Below are positions 12,801-23,973 of a stretch of DNA of 64,000 nucleotides, in pieces. How positions within the stretch are numbered: position 1 is the first letter of the stretch; each line of letters begins with the position of its first letter. A model generated the notes under the pieces. The model made no database searches, was not told the origin of the DNA, and worked only from the letters and a program-made list of their open reading frames with translations. The stretch lies in NCBI GenBank assembly GCA_037893245.1, contig JBAIAA010000902.1:1-64000 (forward strand). The letters run 5' to 3'. Source of the stretch: Crossaster papposus. Its lineage: Eukaryota; Echinodermata; Asteroidea; Velatida; Solasteridae. Both the position numbers and the translations under genes were made by a program.

Positions 12801-15800
12801 GTTTGCGATGCGAAACGCCGCACCAGGTTTTAAGTCCGAGTTAAAAGTAACTCGATGCCCGCCCGATGCCAAAAAATGACCCGGCAGCCGCAAGGAGTCC
12901 CGTGGGGCCCCGGCCGAAAATGCCTAGAAATCCGCCGCAAACTAATCGCAAACCCATCGCAAGCCAATTGTGACTGGGGTATTAGCAGCCTGCTCAATTC
13001 GTAGTTTGCTGCTCCGTAGTTACCAACTAATTTTGTATTCATTAGTCAGGCAAGTTGCCGGCTAATGACTTAGGGACACCCAAGATCAACTCTAATGTTA
13101 GCAGTTAACTTAGCAACCAACTAAGCTCAGCAAAGTTTTATGAATATCACTTAGCTTTCAACTAGGCTTAACTGTCAACTAGAGACAATTTTAGCAGCCA
13201 ACTATAGGCTTAGCAGGCTTTTATGAATATCGGCCCAGTACTATGTGTGCCAAATTACGTGCATCATCATAGAGGCACAATCCAATGCATCACATACATT
13301 TACATTGGAAACTCCCGGGAACGATGTTTAAACAGACCAACAAAGTTAGAAAAGGAAAACCGGCCATTTTAGCACGAATGGCTACTATGCCACAAGCAAT
13401 TAAGTTCATAACCCTGGAGGGGTTATGCTTACAGTCGGTGGTCGTAGCTGGACTACGACACAGGCCCTACAAGTAGATAATAAAATCCATGGGGCTTGGA
13501 CTATATAGCTTGTTTATTTTAACAAATAAAAAACTCAATAAAAAGGAAACAATAACACAATACACAGGGTTTGCAATGGCGGTTGCGTTTAGGTTGCAGC
13601 TGTGCGGTATTTTAATGACCATCGTCGTCTCTCCGTCTTATTAATAGCCGCTACAATTGCAACAGTTGCTATTGAATAGAGATTTTAGCACCAAATCAAT
13701 CCGTATTGGCCTACATGTACTCCTAGTTTACCTTCCTTTCGAAAGCTTCTGGCGGTCATAAGTTGAGGTCATTAATGTAACCCTGACCGTAGTTATATTC
13801 TTCCGCGGTTTGTTTTTATTTCATCGAGTCTATACTTGCTGCCCAATCGGACGATTGCATGTTCAATACTGGGGAAGACATTGAAATCTGAAGGAAAAAC
13901 AGTTTAAATCTGCACAATAAATGGTAATTTAGTGCCATTCGCACGGTTTGCCTGGGACTAGTCTAGCTAGATACGTTACTAGTTATAACGCTCTGTCATT
14001 GATACCACACGTATAGGTACCGGAAAGACTAAAGTAAACGTCGATTTTTAGGTACACGTGTTAATAGTAAAGTCATCAAAGCTGTGATGGACCACAACTG
14101 CGAGAACAATCTTGGAACCAATATCTATATAGTGCTATAGGCCGGCACGATTATGACAACCGTACATGCGCAAACATTCGTGAATTGCCATAACGACCGA
14201 GGATCCCCTATTGTGTTTTCCTTTATTCCTGCACTGTAACCTAACCCCATTGCCTAGCGCTTACCGGAGCGATCGAGGACAAAGAAACCGTCCTTCGAGG
14301 ATGTTTTGTTGCCTTTGTTTTTCTTTTGTGTTTCGATCCTCGATCGCAAAAGGAAACAAGAGCATGTAGTAACCAGACATCTGTACGCTATTTGAAACAG
14401 AATTTGCGTTTATTTTACGTGAAAATTTTCAAAATGGCTGCCATTGCTTGTTATTCCACCTATTTTTTTTTCAAGAGGCCTTATGGCGATGGCCTCATAG
14501 GCCTATATCCAGAAATCTTGCTCATGACATGTACAAAATTTCATGCTTTTATTAACAAGTGAACAATTCTATTATTTGGTACCGATCTGTCTGATTATTA
14601 TATGGCGATACAGACGTAAGCTGCCCAATAAGCACATTTTCATTTTCTGTAACGAGAGCTATATAGGCAACAAAAATAACGTAAAAGGTAAAAAAAAAAG
14701 GCAAGGTATAAGACCTTTTATATTGTTGGTGATTCACCATGGGCTGTAACACGTGTTAGTATAGTATATCCTTTTACTGTCAACTTCAATTGAGTATGCT
14801 GGTCATTCATTTATTGTCTGTGTATACAAGGTCGCGTTACCACTTTGAGGTAGACAATTAACGCTGTTCCAAACAGACCATTAACTTGCAACATGTATAC
14901 TTGTTTGTATTTAAACATAGAAACGTTTCTTGTTAGTTGGCTAATATTATTCTGAATTCTTGCTCATAAAAAAATGCAGCCATTGTAGGCCTATCAAAAT
15001 GAATAGTCGGCTTCGGGTGTACATGTAGTTCTTGCCAGTAGTGCGTAGGCCTGCAGTCTTTTACTCCCTTAATTGCAGTATATAAACCTGGCGCTGGTCC
15101 CGCAGTGTGATTTACAATGTTTGCATTCTTGGCACTACTGTCATAATCCGGACTCGTAAAACGCCAACAACTGTTCCCGCCAAACACCCGTAAACGCACG
15201 GGGCAGCGAACCCTCTTCTTATCAACGATAATAACATTGTTATTGAAAGAAATCGGGATGTTGGTGGTAGTTATGTAATCGTGTATACATCTGTTGTGTG
15301 GTCGGCGTTTGCACAACTTTTATAGTTTTTTTGGTCCATCAATAATTCATGTAGTGCGTTGTATATCATGGGAGAATGATTGTTCGTTGCCTCTGTTGTA
15401 AACTCATCACAAAAAAAGTATCGAGAAAATGAGCCAACGGCCCGAATGTGTATGGATTAATCGAAGCAAATAACCCAGTGCATAATTTTGTTCTGCGTAT
15501 TTTGACACCTCGATTGTTGAGATACGATGTTGCGGAGCGGAGTTATTGTCATTTCAATGGTCGTAGGTCCAGTTTCAAAAGTGACAATCATCTTGTAGAA
15601 GCAGGTTTGCATTATATTGTTTTGAATGATCAGGTTTATGCTTTACACATGTGTACAAAAATGCAACAGACACAAATCGATCTTTCAAAACAATAATGCA
15701 CTGGGTTATTTGCTTCGATTAATCCATACCCTTTCAGGCCGTTAATTATTGGATCATTTTTAAGTGTCTCGATACTTTTTGTGACGAGTTTATTTTGATT

Positions 15801-18800
15801 CGCTGACTATACGTATAAACCTCTGTATGTAAACCTGCTTGTATCTGATGTACGTATAGCCATATATTCTCCATAACAAAAGGGAATTAAACAATGTGCA
15901 CTTACTTGTAGGCACCGTCAACATTTTGGTTACAAGGCAATTAAGCAATACATTAGTCGTTTCAGCCTCTATAGTGTATCATTTTCTAAACCCATGTAAC
16001 ACTGCCAAAGCTTCGTGACCCAAAGGACGTATACATGTACATGTAGCCTAACCCAGGGGGGGGGGGGGGGGGGGGGGGGGCGGAGGGGGGGCCCTTCGAG
16101 GCTGTGATTGCGAAACGCTGGGGTACCGTCCATTCTCAAAATAGGGGGAACAATTTTCTCACGCGAAAAATTAGGAGTTTTTGGCATCCAATCTTAACAT
16201 CTTGTCTTTTGTAGTTGTACAACGTTGTTATTTACCTTAATTTTTATCATTCAATGACAACATTTGTATTGAAAATGAAAAAAAGCAGTCGAAAAATGTT
16301 TACGTTGACGTACCGTTGATGCACGTAGAGATTGTGCACAAATACTCAAACGACGTTGACAAATACCTCCCCTAAAAAGGGCAATAATAATCGATAAATT
16401 GTGAAAAATCGTGCTTCGAACCCACTCATTTTTTTCCATTGATACGTTAAAAAAGGATGTAGCAGTGATATACTGAATTTTTAAAAAAATCTGCCTGTGA
16501 ACCCCTTGCGTTTTATCGTGTTGTTTTCGAACGAAAATGGCAGAAAATGACATCGCCCCAACAAAAATTCGTGTAGATCGTGCCTGTGTACCTGGCTTTG
16601 CGGACGTTGCATGAATCACTGAAATCGGGGAGCGAGCGCGGAGAAAATTTGTACGTGTTTCAATGGTGCGCTTCGAGGAAGCGATCTATACGTATTTACT
16701 GTGTGAGATGTGTGGCTCTTGAGCGTGGAAGAATGAATGAGATACATTTCAACGTTGGTGGCGCACTTTGTTGGGCCCCCCCTCCGCCCCCCCCCTGGCC
16801 TAACCCTTAGTGGTTTGACCATGGTTTGACCGTCAACTTATTTGCCCGGAGCCAAAGCATGCATATTCCACGCAGTAAGACATTACGAAGTAATTACAGG
16901 GTTTTTGCTTTATTATCATTTTGTTATTGAACGAGATACCAGAGTACATGTATATCCCCACTTTTTGACTGGGTCATTAGATACCCCCCCCCCCCCCCCT
17001 CAAATGTTGTGATGAGAATAAAAAAATCACTAGTAATAGTATGGGGTATGATTTTTGTTACTGTCCAACATTTAAATCATTAACATAGAACAAAGTAACA
17101 ACACCAAAGCTTTGAACGAATTATATATACATATACCAATCAAGAACAGCGCCTCCTTTGCCTCCTACCTCCATGTTTGTACAAACTTTTTTTCAGAAGA
17201 CCTCCAAAATTGTTTGTACACAAATCAGAATCGGACATTAACTAAAGCAACATAAAGGTCCACCCTCCCCTTAGAAAAATCGTGAAGACATCAAAGATAA
17301 CTGACATACGAGTACATGGGTGCAACAACTGAGGGGAGGATGATCATTAATTTTGGCCTATTTAAAAGTTAGGGATACACAAAATGTTTTCCTCTTTTAT
17401 TCAGATATGCAAGTAGTAATAATTATACATGTACATGTACTTAATATGCCCCATGTAAGAAACCTAAAATGCTCGTGTTAAACATTTTGATTGCCTATAT
17501 AGGTTGACTGTACACCACCACTGACGTCACCAGAATGTCCCAGTAAAGAGACGACCTCTACCGGCGACTGCTGCCTGCAGTGTCCCGCTGGATGGGGCGT
17601 CCAGTCCCGCTGTTCAGCCGCCAACAACACCGCCTGCACGCAGTGTTACAATGACATCACGTTCTCGTCCGAGACCAGTCACACTGCTGGCTGCATGTCG
17701 TGTAAAAGATGCGCCAGGAACGAATTCGTCATCCGCTCCTGCAATGTAACACACGATACCCTGTGCGAGTGTAGGAGGAACTACTTCCACACGGCGGATG
17801 GATCTTGCAGTCAGTGTAACACGTGCCCTCCTGGTTTTGGCGCGACCGTGCCGTGCAGCACGGACCGAAACTCGAAGTGCGTCTTCTGTACGAACGGGAC
17901 TTACTCTGACGTAACAAGCGCCACCAGTAGTTGTGTGCCGTGCAGTTTGTGCCCGGAAGACACTGCTGTGCTGAAAATGTGCACAAGGTTCTCAGACACT
18001 GTTTGTTCAGGTGCAGTTACCATTTTAAGTTGAAGTAATCATTAATATTTAATACAATTTAATACTATTAAAAAATATGTCTACATTTCTTAAACTTTTA
18101 TAACTTTACCAATATCAGAAACCACACACGCAGCCTATAAAATTGGATAAGCACTTAAACGAACAACTAAAATAACAACCTCACCAGGGCCGCCAAAGCC
18201 TAACGTCTCTGACCACTAACTGTACGACAACGTTCAATGTAAACCAAAGCCGCACGACGATGTCGTTTTGCTGGTTCTAAAACAGTGCCTTCCCATAATA
18301 TACGTGACCTGTTCCTACGAAACCCGACATAAGTCGCACAGGCTATTTCGAGATACAGCTCATTAAAGTTGAAATGGGGTAAAAAATCTGGCGGACATCG
18401 ATTTTTGTTTTTCGTTATTTTGTTATTCTTTAATATGTATACTTTAACCCTCAGTTAGGTTAAACAAAATCAACTTTATTGATGAGAAAGTACAAAAATC
18501 CTGCATGTATTGAGACAAACTGTGTCTTAAAAGTGGTAATTTATCTCCCAAATACATCGAATTTAAATCCTCATAAAATTGGAAGTATGTATGGTATAAA
18601 GGTGGTTTTGGTACCAAATGAAAGCTGAAGATGTGTACTAAATGGAAATAACAATATCTCACAATAACAAAAAAACACCTATGTCTGTTTTTGTGGGAGC
18701 ATGGAGCTATAGCTCCATGGTGGGAGCAAGTCACATATAGGAACGTGTTTATCCACAGATACACGCGCACCACGACAGACTCAAAGCATTGCAAGATTAA

Positions 18801-21800
18801 GATAACGACCAAATTGCATACAAGTCCTAGCCTTTCATTTTCATTTTAGGTACATAAAATGGTGATTTCTAAACAAAGACCAATTATATTCAATGCTTAT
18901 TAACCAAAATGAGAAAAACAATCATTTTCATCAACCGAGGATAATTGTTTGAAACCTTTTTTTTGTTTGATCGACGCCGCAGATAAAGCAACATCGACCA
19001 CCTTTGCATACCAATCAGGCAGCCAAACCCCAGATACAGTCGCACGTGCTATCGACGGTCGGTCAGCAAGCATCGTGCCCATCTACTGCGCTATCTTGGC
19101 TCTCGTCGTCATTGGCCTGCTCGGATATGTAGTCTTTAAGCGATGGTCTTTTAGAAAAGTGAAGCTGCGATCTCATTCAAAGCAAACAAGGTAAATCGAG
19201 TACAACAGGGAGGTGGGTCCGCTCTGCCATAAATTGGGCTGGGTATACAATTGTATAGGTCATACACTCAACCAAATAAGAAAGTCCCAAATACATGTTG
19301 TTCTAATTCAAAACCTACCTAACACTTATCGATCAAATAACCACTAATCAATGGAGACACTCGTTTGAAAGTCAGCTATATTCTTTATTTTGCCAATAAC
19401 AGTAACAGAGCCAGGCACTCCGTGCATGACATCACAACGTAGAACTGGCTGCATCGAAAACCCAATTACAAACGCCCAGATAAGAACACTAAACACACGT
19501 GGGCGTATACCGCATGTACAAAATAAATGGATACAGTCCATAGTTTTTCGTATGCACGACTTTTATACCTTTTTCTATAAGACCCTATCTAGATGAGATT
19601 ATTTAGGTGTATAATTCACCAGAATTAACTTTAAAAAAACCGAAAAGAAAGCAACACAAGGATTCGAACCCACAACCTATATATACATGTATATATATTT
19701 AAACTAAAGATTTGTAAGAATTACACTAATGCATCAATATTCCAGAAAGACAGTGCTTTTATTTTAGTGAAGATAGGTGCAGTGTAGTATTAAGGATGAG
19801 AAAAAAAGTATTGTCATACAATACTTGTGGATGGTATCGCATATCACGCCTAGAGATGAACGCTTACATGGGAGGGTGATTTTATGCTCTATGGCTGTGT
19901 CCGAACTACTTGGGCTACGGCTTCAAATTACACACGAGTCTATGGTAGCGGCTACAGCCACTAACCGTAGCCAAGTAATTCGGACACGGCCTTATTGTGT
20001 GTATTAATGCATGTGCAGGTCTTCCTTGGAGCCCACGTCTAAAGTCGACATCGAGAAGGCCTGCTCTGTCAAGAGTTCTGGTAAAAAGACCACGTCGGAT
20101 TTTTCGAGTTTAGCATCTGTGAGCACGCGGCCGAGCGACCAATTAACGCCTCTAATGGCTGGTAAGTGTAGCTTCTGTTTTACAGCATCCTGAGCCACTC
20201 GCGCAGCGCTTTTACGAGCTTCCTACTAATAGCACTCAAACCCCTGCGGACATTCGGCCAGATCCGTGGTTAATAGCGCAACGATTCATGCGCCCAATCA
20301 GAGCCTCCGTTACAAACAGACCCAAAGGCCGTTTTCTAAACCCCTGGCTTTGGCTCCCTCTTTGGCTACAGCCTATTGCTAAACTGTATGAATGAAGGCG
20401 GAGATGAAGACAAAGCTGGGGTTTGGAAAACAACCCAAGGCAAGGCATGCAAGGCGCATTTCTATTGGTCCATGCGCTTGGACATCTGAGGTGTTCTCAC
20501 AAATGTTCATCCTCCCACGTAAAAATTAAAATTAATCGAAAAAATTGTAGAAATTAACGTACAGAACGTGAAATAAAGCTTTGCTATTCTATATTATACA
20601 GAATAAGAAACATAAAAGACTGAAAAGCTACGTAAACGCCAATAAAATTAAGTATAGTGGTAGAAATTGTCATTTTACCAGGGGTGGAAGTTCATATCAT
20701 GTATTGGCCAACTTGTTTAATGATTGCTGCGAATGTCCGCAAGGTTTGAGGGCGACAATTCAACAGCCCGTTAAACTCTGCGTGGCTCAGGATGGTTTTA
20801 CAGGTGTAGTGCGAATTTCAGACATCCGTGAAATACGGACTCAGTATTGCGAATGCCTATAAATAGGTGAAGATAATTCGGAAAGTAACTGATCACGTGA
20901 GAGGGTTTAACCAATAATAGGGAAAATAGAGTCCTATTTTCAAAATCTGATTTTCACGACACCGGCATCAACTTGATACCAAAAGAAATGTTTGCACTCG
21001 CGACTAAAAATATTTGAAATAACTGAACAAAATATAAACACAATTTACTTGGAATAAAAGTATTTAGCAATATTTCGGTAAATTTATCGATTTTTGTATG
21101 ACCCTGAATTTGTGATAAAAGAGTTACCAAAATAAATATTTCGGATGTTTTTATTTTTATTGAAATGCAATCGATTTGACCTAATTATAACAATAAGAAG
21201 TCAAAAATTAATGATGGATTGTTATAAAGATACGAAGTGCATGTAAATGTTTATTCCTTTCTTTATGTTATAATGAATATATTGGCCCTGACAAAATGTC
21301 AGAACAAGCAACTATAGGCTCAAAACCATTTGCAGATATCAAAAATATTTACTACCGAATTATTAAGAAATATCTTACTCATTTGAAGTAAATGTTGATT
21401 CTAGGCATCCAGCAAAAGGATTGCGTTATAGATATCCTGTAATTATTCCGAAAAATATAATTTTATAATGAAAAATTCGCGATCGCCGTCCGGCGATCGC
21501 GAAAAAACAATGATAACATAAGAATAACTGCTCGACACCGGTTGAAAAAACCCGCTGTTTTTCGTGCTTTTCTCGGCATCCATGATTAACTGAGCTGTCC
21601 TAAGTTTTACAAACGATATTTACTATAAATTACAACCCCCCAAATCTACTCATTCATGATAATTTAAGCAATGACCAATGGTGTATACTACCTTTAACAT
21701 CGTAAAATCTTCAATTCTACTATAAAACAGTTCCCGGCACAACTTTATACCGCGACCTACCGACCGCCACGCGTTCCGAAGTGGAGTCGATGCTGGGTAT

Positions 21801-22023
21801 CTCTAGGCTTGATAGGCGTGACTGGAGAGGCACCGCTCACGAGTTGGGCTTCACGGACAAGGACATCGTGTATTTCATCAAGACCTCCCACGAGGATATG
21901 CCCGTTCATCGGATCCTGACTGTGTGGTCTGACAGAGAGGGCGCCCTCGTCAGCGTTTTGGCGGCAGCTTTACAGAGACTAAACAGGCAGGATGTGCTTA
22001 AAAAGTTACCAGTAATTGCATAA
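3774..22023 (+). CDS. NGFR: p75 neurotrophin receptor orthologue (TNFRSF16), five coding exons
   Basis: Spliced coding sequence 3774-3854, 17503-18010, 18983-19190, 20019-20161 and 21731-22023 totals 1233 nt (410 residues; human p75NTR has 427). Every junction has GT/AG and matching phase (0, 1, 2, 1). Order: signal peptide 1-27; four TNFR cysteine-rich repeats about 39-195; short stalk; one transmembrane helix about 227-248 ending in FKRW; juxtamembrane linker; C-terminal death domain about 318-400. The helix start IVPIYC and the death-domain words EVESML, WRGTAHELGF and LAAALQRLNRQD align with vertebrate p75NTR rather than other TNF receptors. The family binds neurotrophins and proneurotrophins at the plasma membrane and signals through NF-kB, RhoA and apoptotic adaptors; ligands here are inferred. 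Sequons at N68, in CNVT and in CTNGT suggest glycosylation. No break is seen. Confidence 0.93.
6118..6492. mobile_element. MITE with TTAA target duplication (piggyBac-like), copy 1
   Basis: The termini are AGGTAGTATACACCAT and its inverse, flanked on both sides by TTAA. The centre contains the strong hairpin GCGATCGCC/GGCGATCGC at about 6282-6303. Related copies lie at 21327-21693, at 37482 (interrupted) and, diverged, at 7536-7850. It has no coding capacity. Confidence 0.85.
6605..7130 (-). mobile_element. Composite repeat with a tRNA-derived SINE head
   Basis: The segment starts with CCAATTTCACGGAGCCGCT and a TTTTGCTTAGCACAAAC block, a family also seen at 32131 and 44438. It contains a tRNA-like sequence in the minus sense, then T-rich and G-rich simple sequence. 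The 3' block at about 7021-7127 (TTGCTTAGATTTTTAGC... and GTGCTTAGAAATATAA) looks like the partner end of the same element. Confidence 0.55.
6775..6839 (-). pseudogene. tRNA-like SINE head, not a functional tRNA
   Basis: Read on the minus strand it begins GGACAAGATAGCTCAGTTGG (A box) and carries AGGTTCGAGTCCTGC (B box). It is only 65 nt long. It lacks a proper variable loop, and the acceptor stem has at least two mismatches. The Pol III promoter boxes are intact, as in tRNA-derived SINEs. Confidence 0.75.
7536..7850. mobile_element. Diverged copy of the 6118 MITE family
   Basis: It shares CAGAAATCGAAAATGTAT, ACCGAATTAT, AGTACATGTAAATAATGATTCT-like words and a GATATTTACTATAAAATCCAAC block in the same order as 6118-6492, but the terminal repeats are lost. 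A run of about 22 C lies at 7799-7820. Confidence 0.6.
8284..8366. repeat. 18-bp perfect inverted repeat with CRE core and telomere-like loop
   Basis: GATGGTGTTGACGTCATC at 8284-8301 pairs perfectly with GATGACGTCAACACCATC at 8349-8366. Each arm contains TGACGTCA (a CREB/ATF site). The loop carries three tandem CCCTAA units. Confidence 0.9.
9440..9990. promoter_or_regulatory. Candidate intronic regulatory block in NGFR intron 1
   Basis: This is high-complexity, apparently single-copy sequence in an otherwise repeat-rich intron. It contains TGAGTCA (AP-1), several TTTATNG/TTTATG words and CCATTGATGAGGCGG. It has no good open frame. The call rests only on composition contrast; conservation data would decide. 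Confidence 0.25.
11356..11518. mobile_element. TATGGCGAGCC element with AGATATCT repeats
   Basis: One end, TATGGCGAGCCTATTTAA, matches both ends of the foldback at 28512-28648. The body is a run of AGATATCTCTAAATAA-type units in which the palindrome AGATATCT recurs. The right terminus is missing. Confidence 0.6.
12013..12126. repeat. GGTCTCGGTCTCG-type simple repeat
   Basis: Imperfect hexamer repeat GGTCTC/GGTCTT separated by short AAGT and CTTCAAAAG spacers. It is open in several frames but compositionally simple. Confidence 0.85.
12635..13235. mobile_element. TTAGCAGCCAACTAAGC repeat interrupted by a MITE
   Basis: TAGCAGCCAACTAAGCCTTA at the left and several similar blocks to 13235 (TAGCAACCAACTAAGCTCAG, TAGCAGCCAACTATAGGC, TTTTATGAATATC twice) belong to one diverged element. 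The MITE at 12657-12981 was inserted into it. Confidence 0.6.
12657..12981. mobile_element. MITE with 16-bp terminal inverted repeats and TTA duplication
   Basis: It starts TACCCCAGTCACAATT and ends with the exact reverse complement. TTA flanks both ends. A 3-bp TTA duplication is typical of PIF/Harbinger elements. The interior is GC-rich relative to its surroundings. Confidence 0.85.
15399..15792. mobile_element. Foldback MITE with about 90-bp inverted ends
   Basis: The left arm AACTCATCACAAAAAAAGTA...GGATTAATCGAAGCAAATAA...CCCAGTGCA is mirrored at 15688-15792. The ends abut TA on both sides. The interior frame at 15448-15696 has no recognised homology. Confidence 0.8.
16056..16088. repeat. 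Long poly-G tract
   Basis: About 24 consecutive G followed by CGGAGGGGGGG. Similar tracts occur at 6932-6948 (G), 7799-7820 (C), 9391-9409 (C) and 16983-16999 (C). Lengths in such runs are often assembly-sensitive. Confidence 0.9.
17503..18010 (+). CDS. NGFR: NGFR coding exon 2: four TNFR cysteine-rich domains
   Basis: The acceptor is TATATAG; the donor GTGCAG follows TGTTCAG. The 169 codons carry four consecutive CRDs with the spacing of p75NTR. Recognisable pieces are CPSKE...GDCCLQCPAG (CRD1), CYNDITFSSETSHTAGC...CKRC (CRD2), CECRRNYFHTADGSCSQC (CRD3) and CTNGTYSDVTSATSSCVPC (CRD4). The CRDs form the neurotrophin-binding ectodomain. All lying in a single exon is a compact arrangement. Confidence 0.95.
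18983..19190 (+). CDS. NGFR: NGFR coding exon 3: stalk and transmembrane helix
   Basis: Acceptor GCCGCAG, donor GTAAAT. A Ser/Thr-rich stalk leads to a helix from IVPIYC to YVVFKRW. The helix cysteine (residue 232) that links receptor dimers in mammals is present. The exon ends in the basic juxtamembrane RKVKLRSHSKQ. Confidence 0.93.
19893..19991. mobile_element. Short hairpin element, GGCTGTGTCCG ends
   Basis: GGCTGTGTCCGAACTACTTG at the left pairs with CAAGTAATTCGGACACGGCC at the right. Internal GGCTACGG/CCGTAGCC extends the stem. It is a 99-bp non-coding foldback in NGFR intron 3. Confidence 0.8.
20019..20161 (+). CDS. NGFR: NGFR coding exon 4: juxtamembrane linker
   Basis: Acceptor ATGTGCAG, donor GTAAGT. 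The 47 codons are Ser/Thr/Lys-rich and low in hydrophobic residues (SSGKKTTSDFSSLASVSTRP), as expected of the flexible intracellular chopper region. Phase 2 in and phase 1 out agree with both neighbours. Sequence conservation with vertebrates is weak here. Confidence 0.85.
20327..20440. mobile_element. GGCCGTTTTC element, copy 1
   Basis: Bounded by AAAGGCCGTTTTCTAAACCCC and GGGGTTTGGAAAACAAC. The same family, inverted-repeat ends included, recurs at 31620-31722. Confidence 0.6.
21327..21693. mobile_element. TTAA MITE (6118 family), copy 2, left end lost
   Basis: Highly similar to 6118-6492, including the central GCGATCGC hairpin and the right end ATGGTGTATACTACCT followed by TTAA. The left terminal repeat is replaced by unrelated sequence. 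It sits 37 bp upstream of the NGFR death-domain exon. Confidence 0.85.
21731..22023 (+). CDS. NGFR: NGFR coding exon 5: death domain and stop
   Basis: The acceptor ATAAAACAG lies immediately 3' of a MITE. The exon encodes a complete death domain: LYRDLPTATRSEVESML, then WRGTAHELGF, then VHRILTVWSDREGALVSVL and LQRLNRQDVLKKL. TAA is at 22021. The alignment to the p75NTR death domain is nearly gap-free. There is no SPV-type PDZ ligand at the end; the protein stops at LPVIA. Confidence 0.95.
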
Positions 22024-22338
22024 TAAACCAACAAAAACACGAAAACTGTAAACAAGACTACGTTTACAATCGATGTGGAATTGTTATTGTATTATAGTGT
22101 AAAGTTTATACATGTACATGTACATTTGATATCATATAATCGTTAGTTAAATAGTTACTGTAGGCCTACGATTTCTAACGCATGGTCACTGTATAGTAGG
22201 TTATAACGTGACGCTTCTTTCCACTTTCCCCATTCAGTGCTGCCACTAAACCTCTTTGTTGTCAAACTTCAACTTCATTCAGTTAACACTAGTGTTACTT
22301 TGACCTTAATAATGCTTGCCGTTGAACCTTTGTGAATT

Positions 22339-22762
22339 TGTGACCTGTCATCACAAAATGAGCGTAAAGTCGCACGGAGTGATTTCCCAGTACGGCCAGT
22401 CAAAGTCAAAATTTGAAGGGGTGGTCGATTTTGAGATTATATGGTTTTTGTTTAAACTAAATCCCCAACAATCAATTCCCAATTTTTCAGGACGATCAGA
22501 TAAAAATAACATTAGTTTTTGAGACAATTCTGACTATGCCTTTCTATGCCTTTCACACAATTTTTCGCAAGAAATGCCCGTTTTCTCATAGTCTCTGTAT
22601 TAAGACTCCAGACTAAAAAAGAAAAATTAAAAAATTATTGAGTATCAAACCTCCAAGTGTTATATACCATTGAAAAGCTCTGTTTCCACAGAAATTAGAA
22701 ATACCCATATCTCAATTTTTGATTTTGCCGACTTTACGCTCATTTTGTGATGACAGGTCACA
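22339..22762. mobile_element. TGTGACC MITE, copy 1
   Basis: The ends TGTGACCTGTCATCACAAAA and its inverse are about 30 bp long. Internal words (AAATTTGAAGGGGTGG, CCAAGTGTTATATACCATTG, GAAAAGCTC) are shared with 46550-47150 and 32340-32668. TT flanks both sides. Confidence 0.85.
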
Positions 22763-23973
22763 TTTGGAGATACCAAAAACTGAGCTTTGTATAGTTTAAA
22801 ACCCATCGATTGAGGGCTCTTAAAGTATAACACGGGTCAGACGATGTTCCTTTCTCTATGTAATAATACAGTCACGTCAGACACAGACACCCCAGGCATA
22901 AAACGCTGGATACACTTCTTCCTAAAGATACGTAATCTGTACAACCAATATTTATTTACACAACTAGTATACCTTAATTGACCCAATGATGCTAAACATT
23001 AATAAATGCATGTATTGAACTCTTCTTTTTTACGGAACTAAATTGTCAAACGTCAGTTCTTTGTACTCAAAGATGTTCCAGGCACAATGACATGACATAA
23101 CACTGTGAACCAGTAACACATTTAGTGCCAAGTAACAATAATTTGTTATTTTTTAGTGCACCGAGTTTCTTTTGTGAGGTGCTCGTAGTGTAAACCTGTT
23201 GACCCGAAGTATTATTCAGGGATTTTCGACAATTTGTGGTCGTTTGATTTCATTATTGTCTAAATTAGTATACTTTTCCCATTCCTGTGTTTTGGTATTA
23301 TGCAATTTGTTTTTTTTCTTATGATGAATGAGGCCTTGCACGTTACTCGTATTCATTTGAGAAAAGGTTTGTGTAAGATTATTGTTTGTGCTTCATATTA
23401 GGTCAAAATAAATAATAAACGACAGCCCCGATTCTGACACTCTAATGTTTACACACACGAAACTGCTTTGGCAGCATGTATTAATAAAGCCATCACAATG
23501 TCATCATGATGCACTGTACATGTACATCAACGACTGTTCTCTCTACAGCTATAGGATGGGCGTGGCCTTCATGTAACAATGTATTAACATGTCTCAATCA
23601 AGTTGAAATAAATATTGTATATTCCATATAAACCAAGAGAACGAACTAAAATACATGCTTCGACGATGTCGTTATTTGCTTAATGTCGATTGTTTTGCTC
23701 GACTGCGAGCCAGTTCGGTATTCCAACTGCGCATGTGTACAACAATAGGCCTAACACCTAATGACGTCAAGCTTTGTTTATAGGTTTTTGCTTTCCTATG
23801 AACCCATCTGTCCCACTAGTCCCTACTTCGTCTGGCGACCCAAACCCATGACGTCATAAGGTCTCAGGTGTTAGGTAGTGTCGTGCACAAACATAACCCC
23901 CGACTGCTTTAATTATATTAGTAAACGATTCCAATCGCGAACATCATATAGGTAAGAAAGCTATTCCCCGTTA

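Larger units (their letters stand above)
3855..17502 (+). other. NGFR intron 1 (13.6 kb)
   Basis: This large intron is mostly decayed mobile DNA, with separate entries at 6118, 6605, 7536, 8284, 11356, 12657 and 15399. I see no additional in-phase exon. Stretches 3855-6100, 8400-11350 and 13240-15390 hold no recognised repeat family. Of these, 9440-9990 is the most gene-regulatory in look. Several very long G or C runs occur (6932, 7799, 9391, 16058, 16983). Confidence 0.7.

Noticed and set aside
16251..16619. 122-codon minus frame
   Set aside because: No recognisable domain, biased composition and no splice context; it lies in NGFR intron 1.
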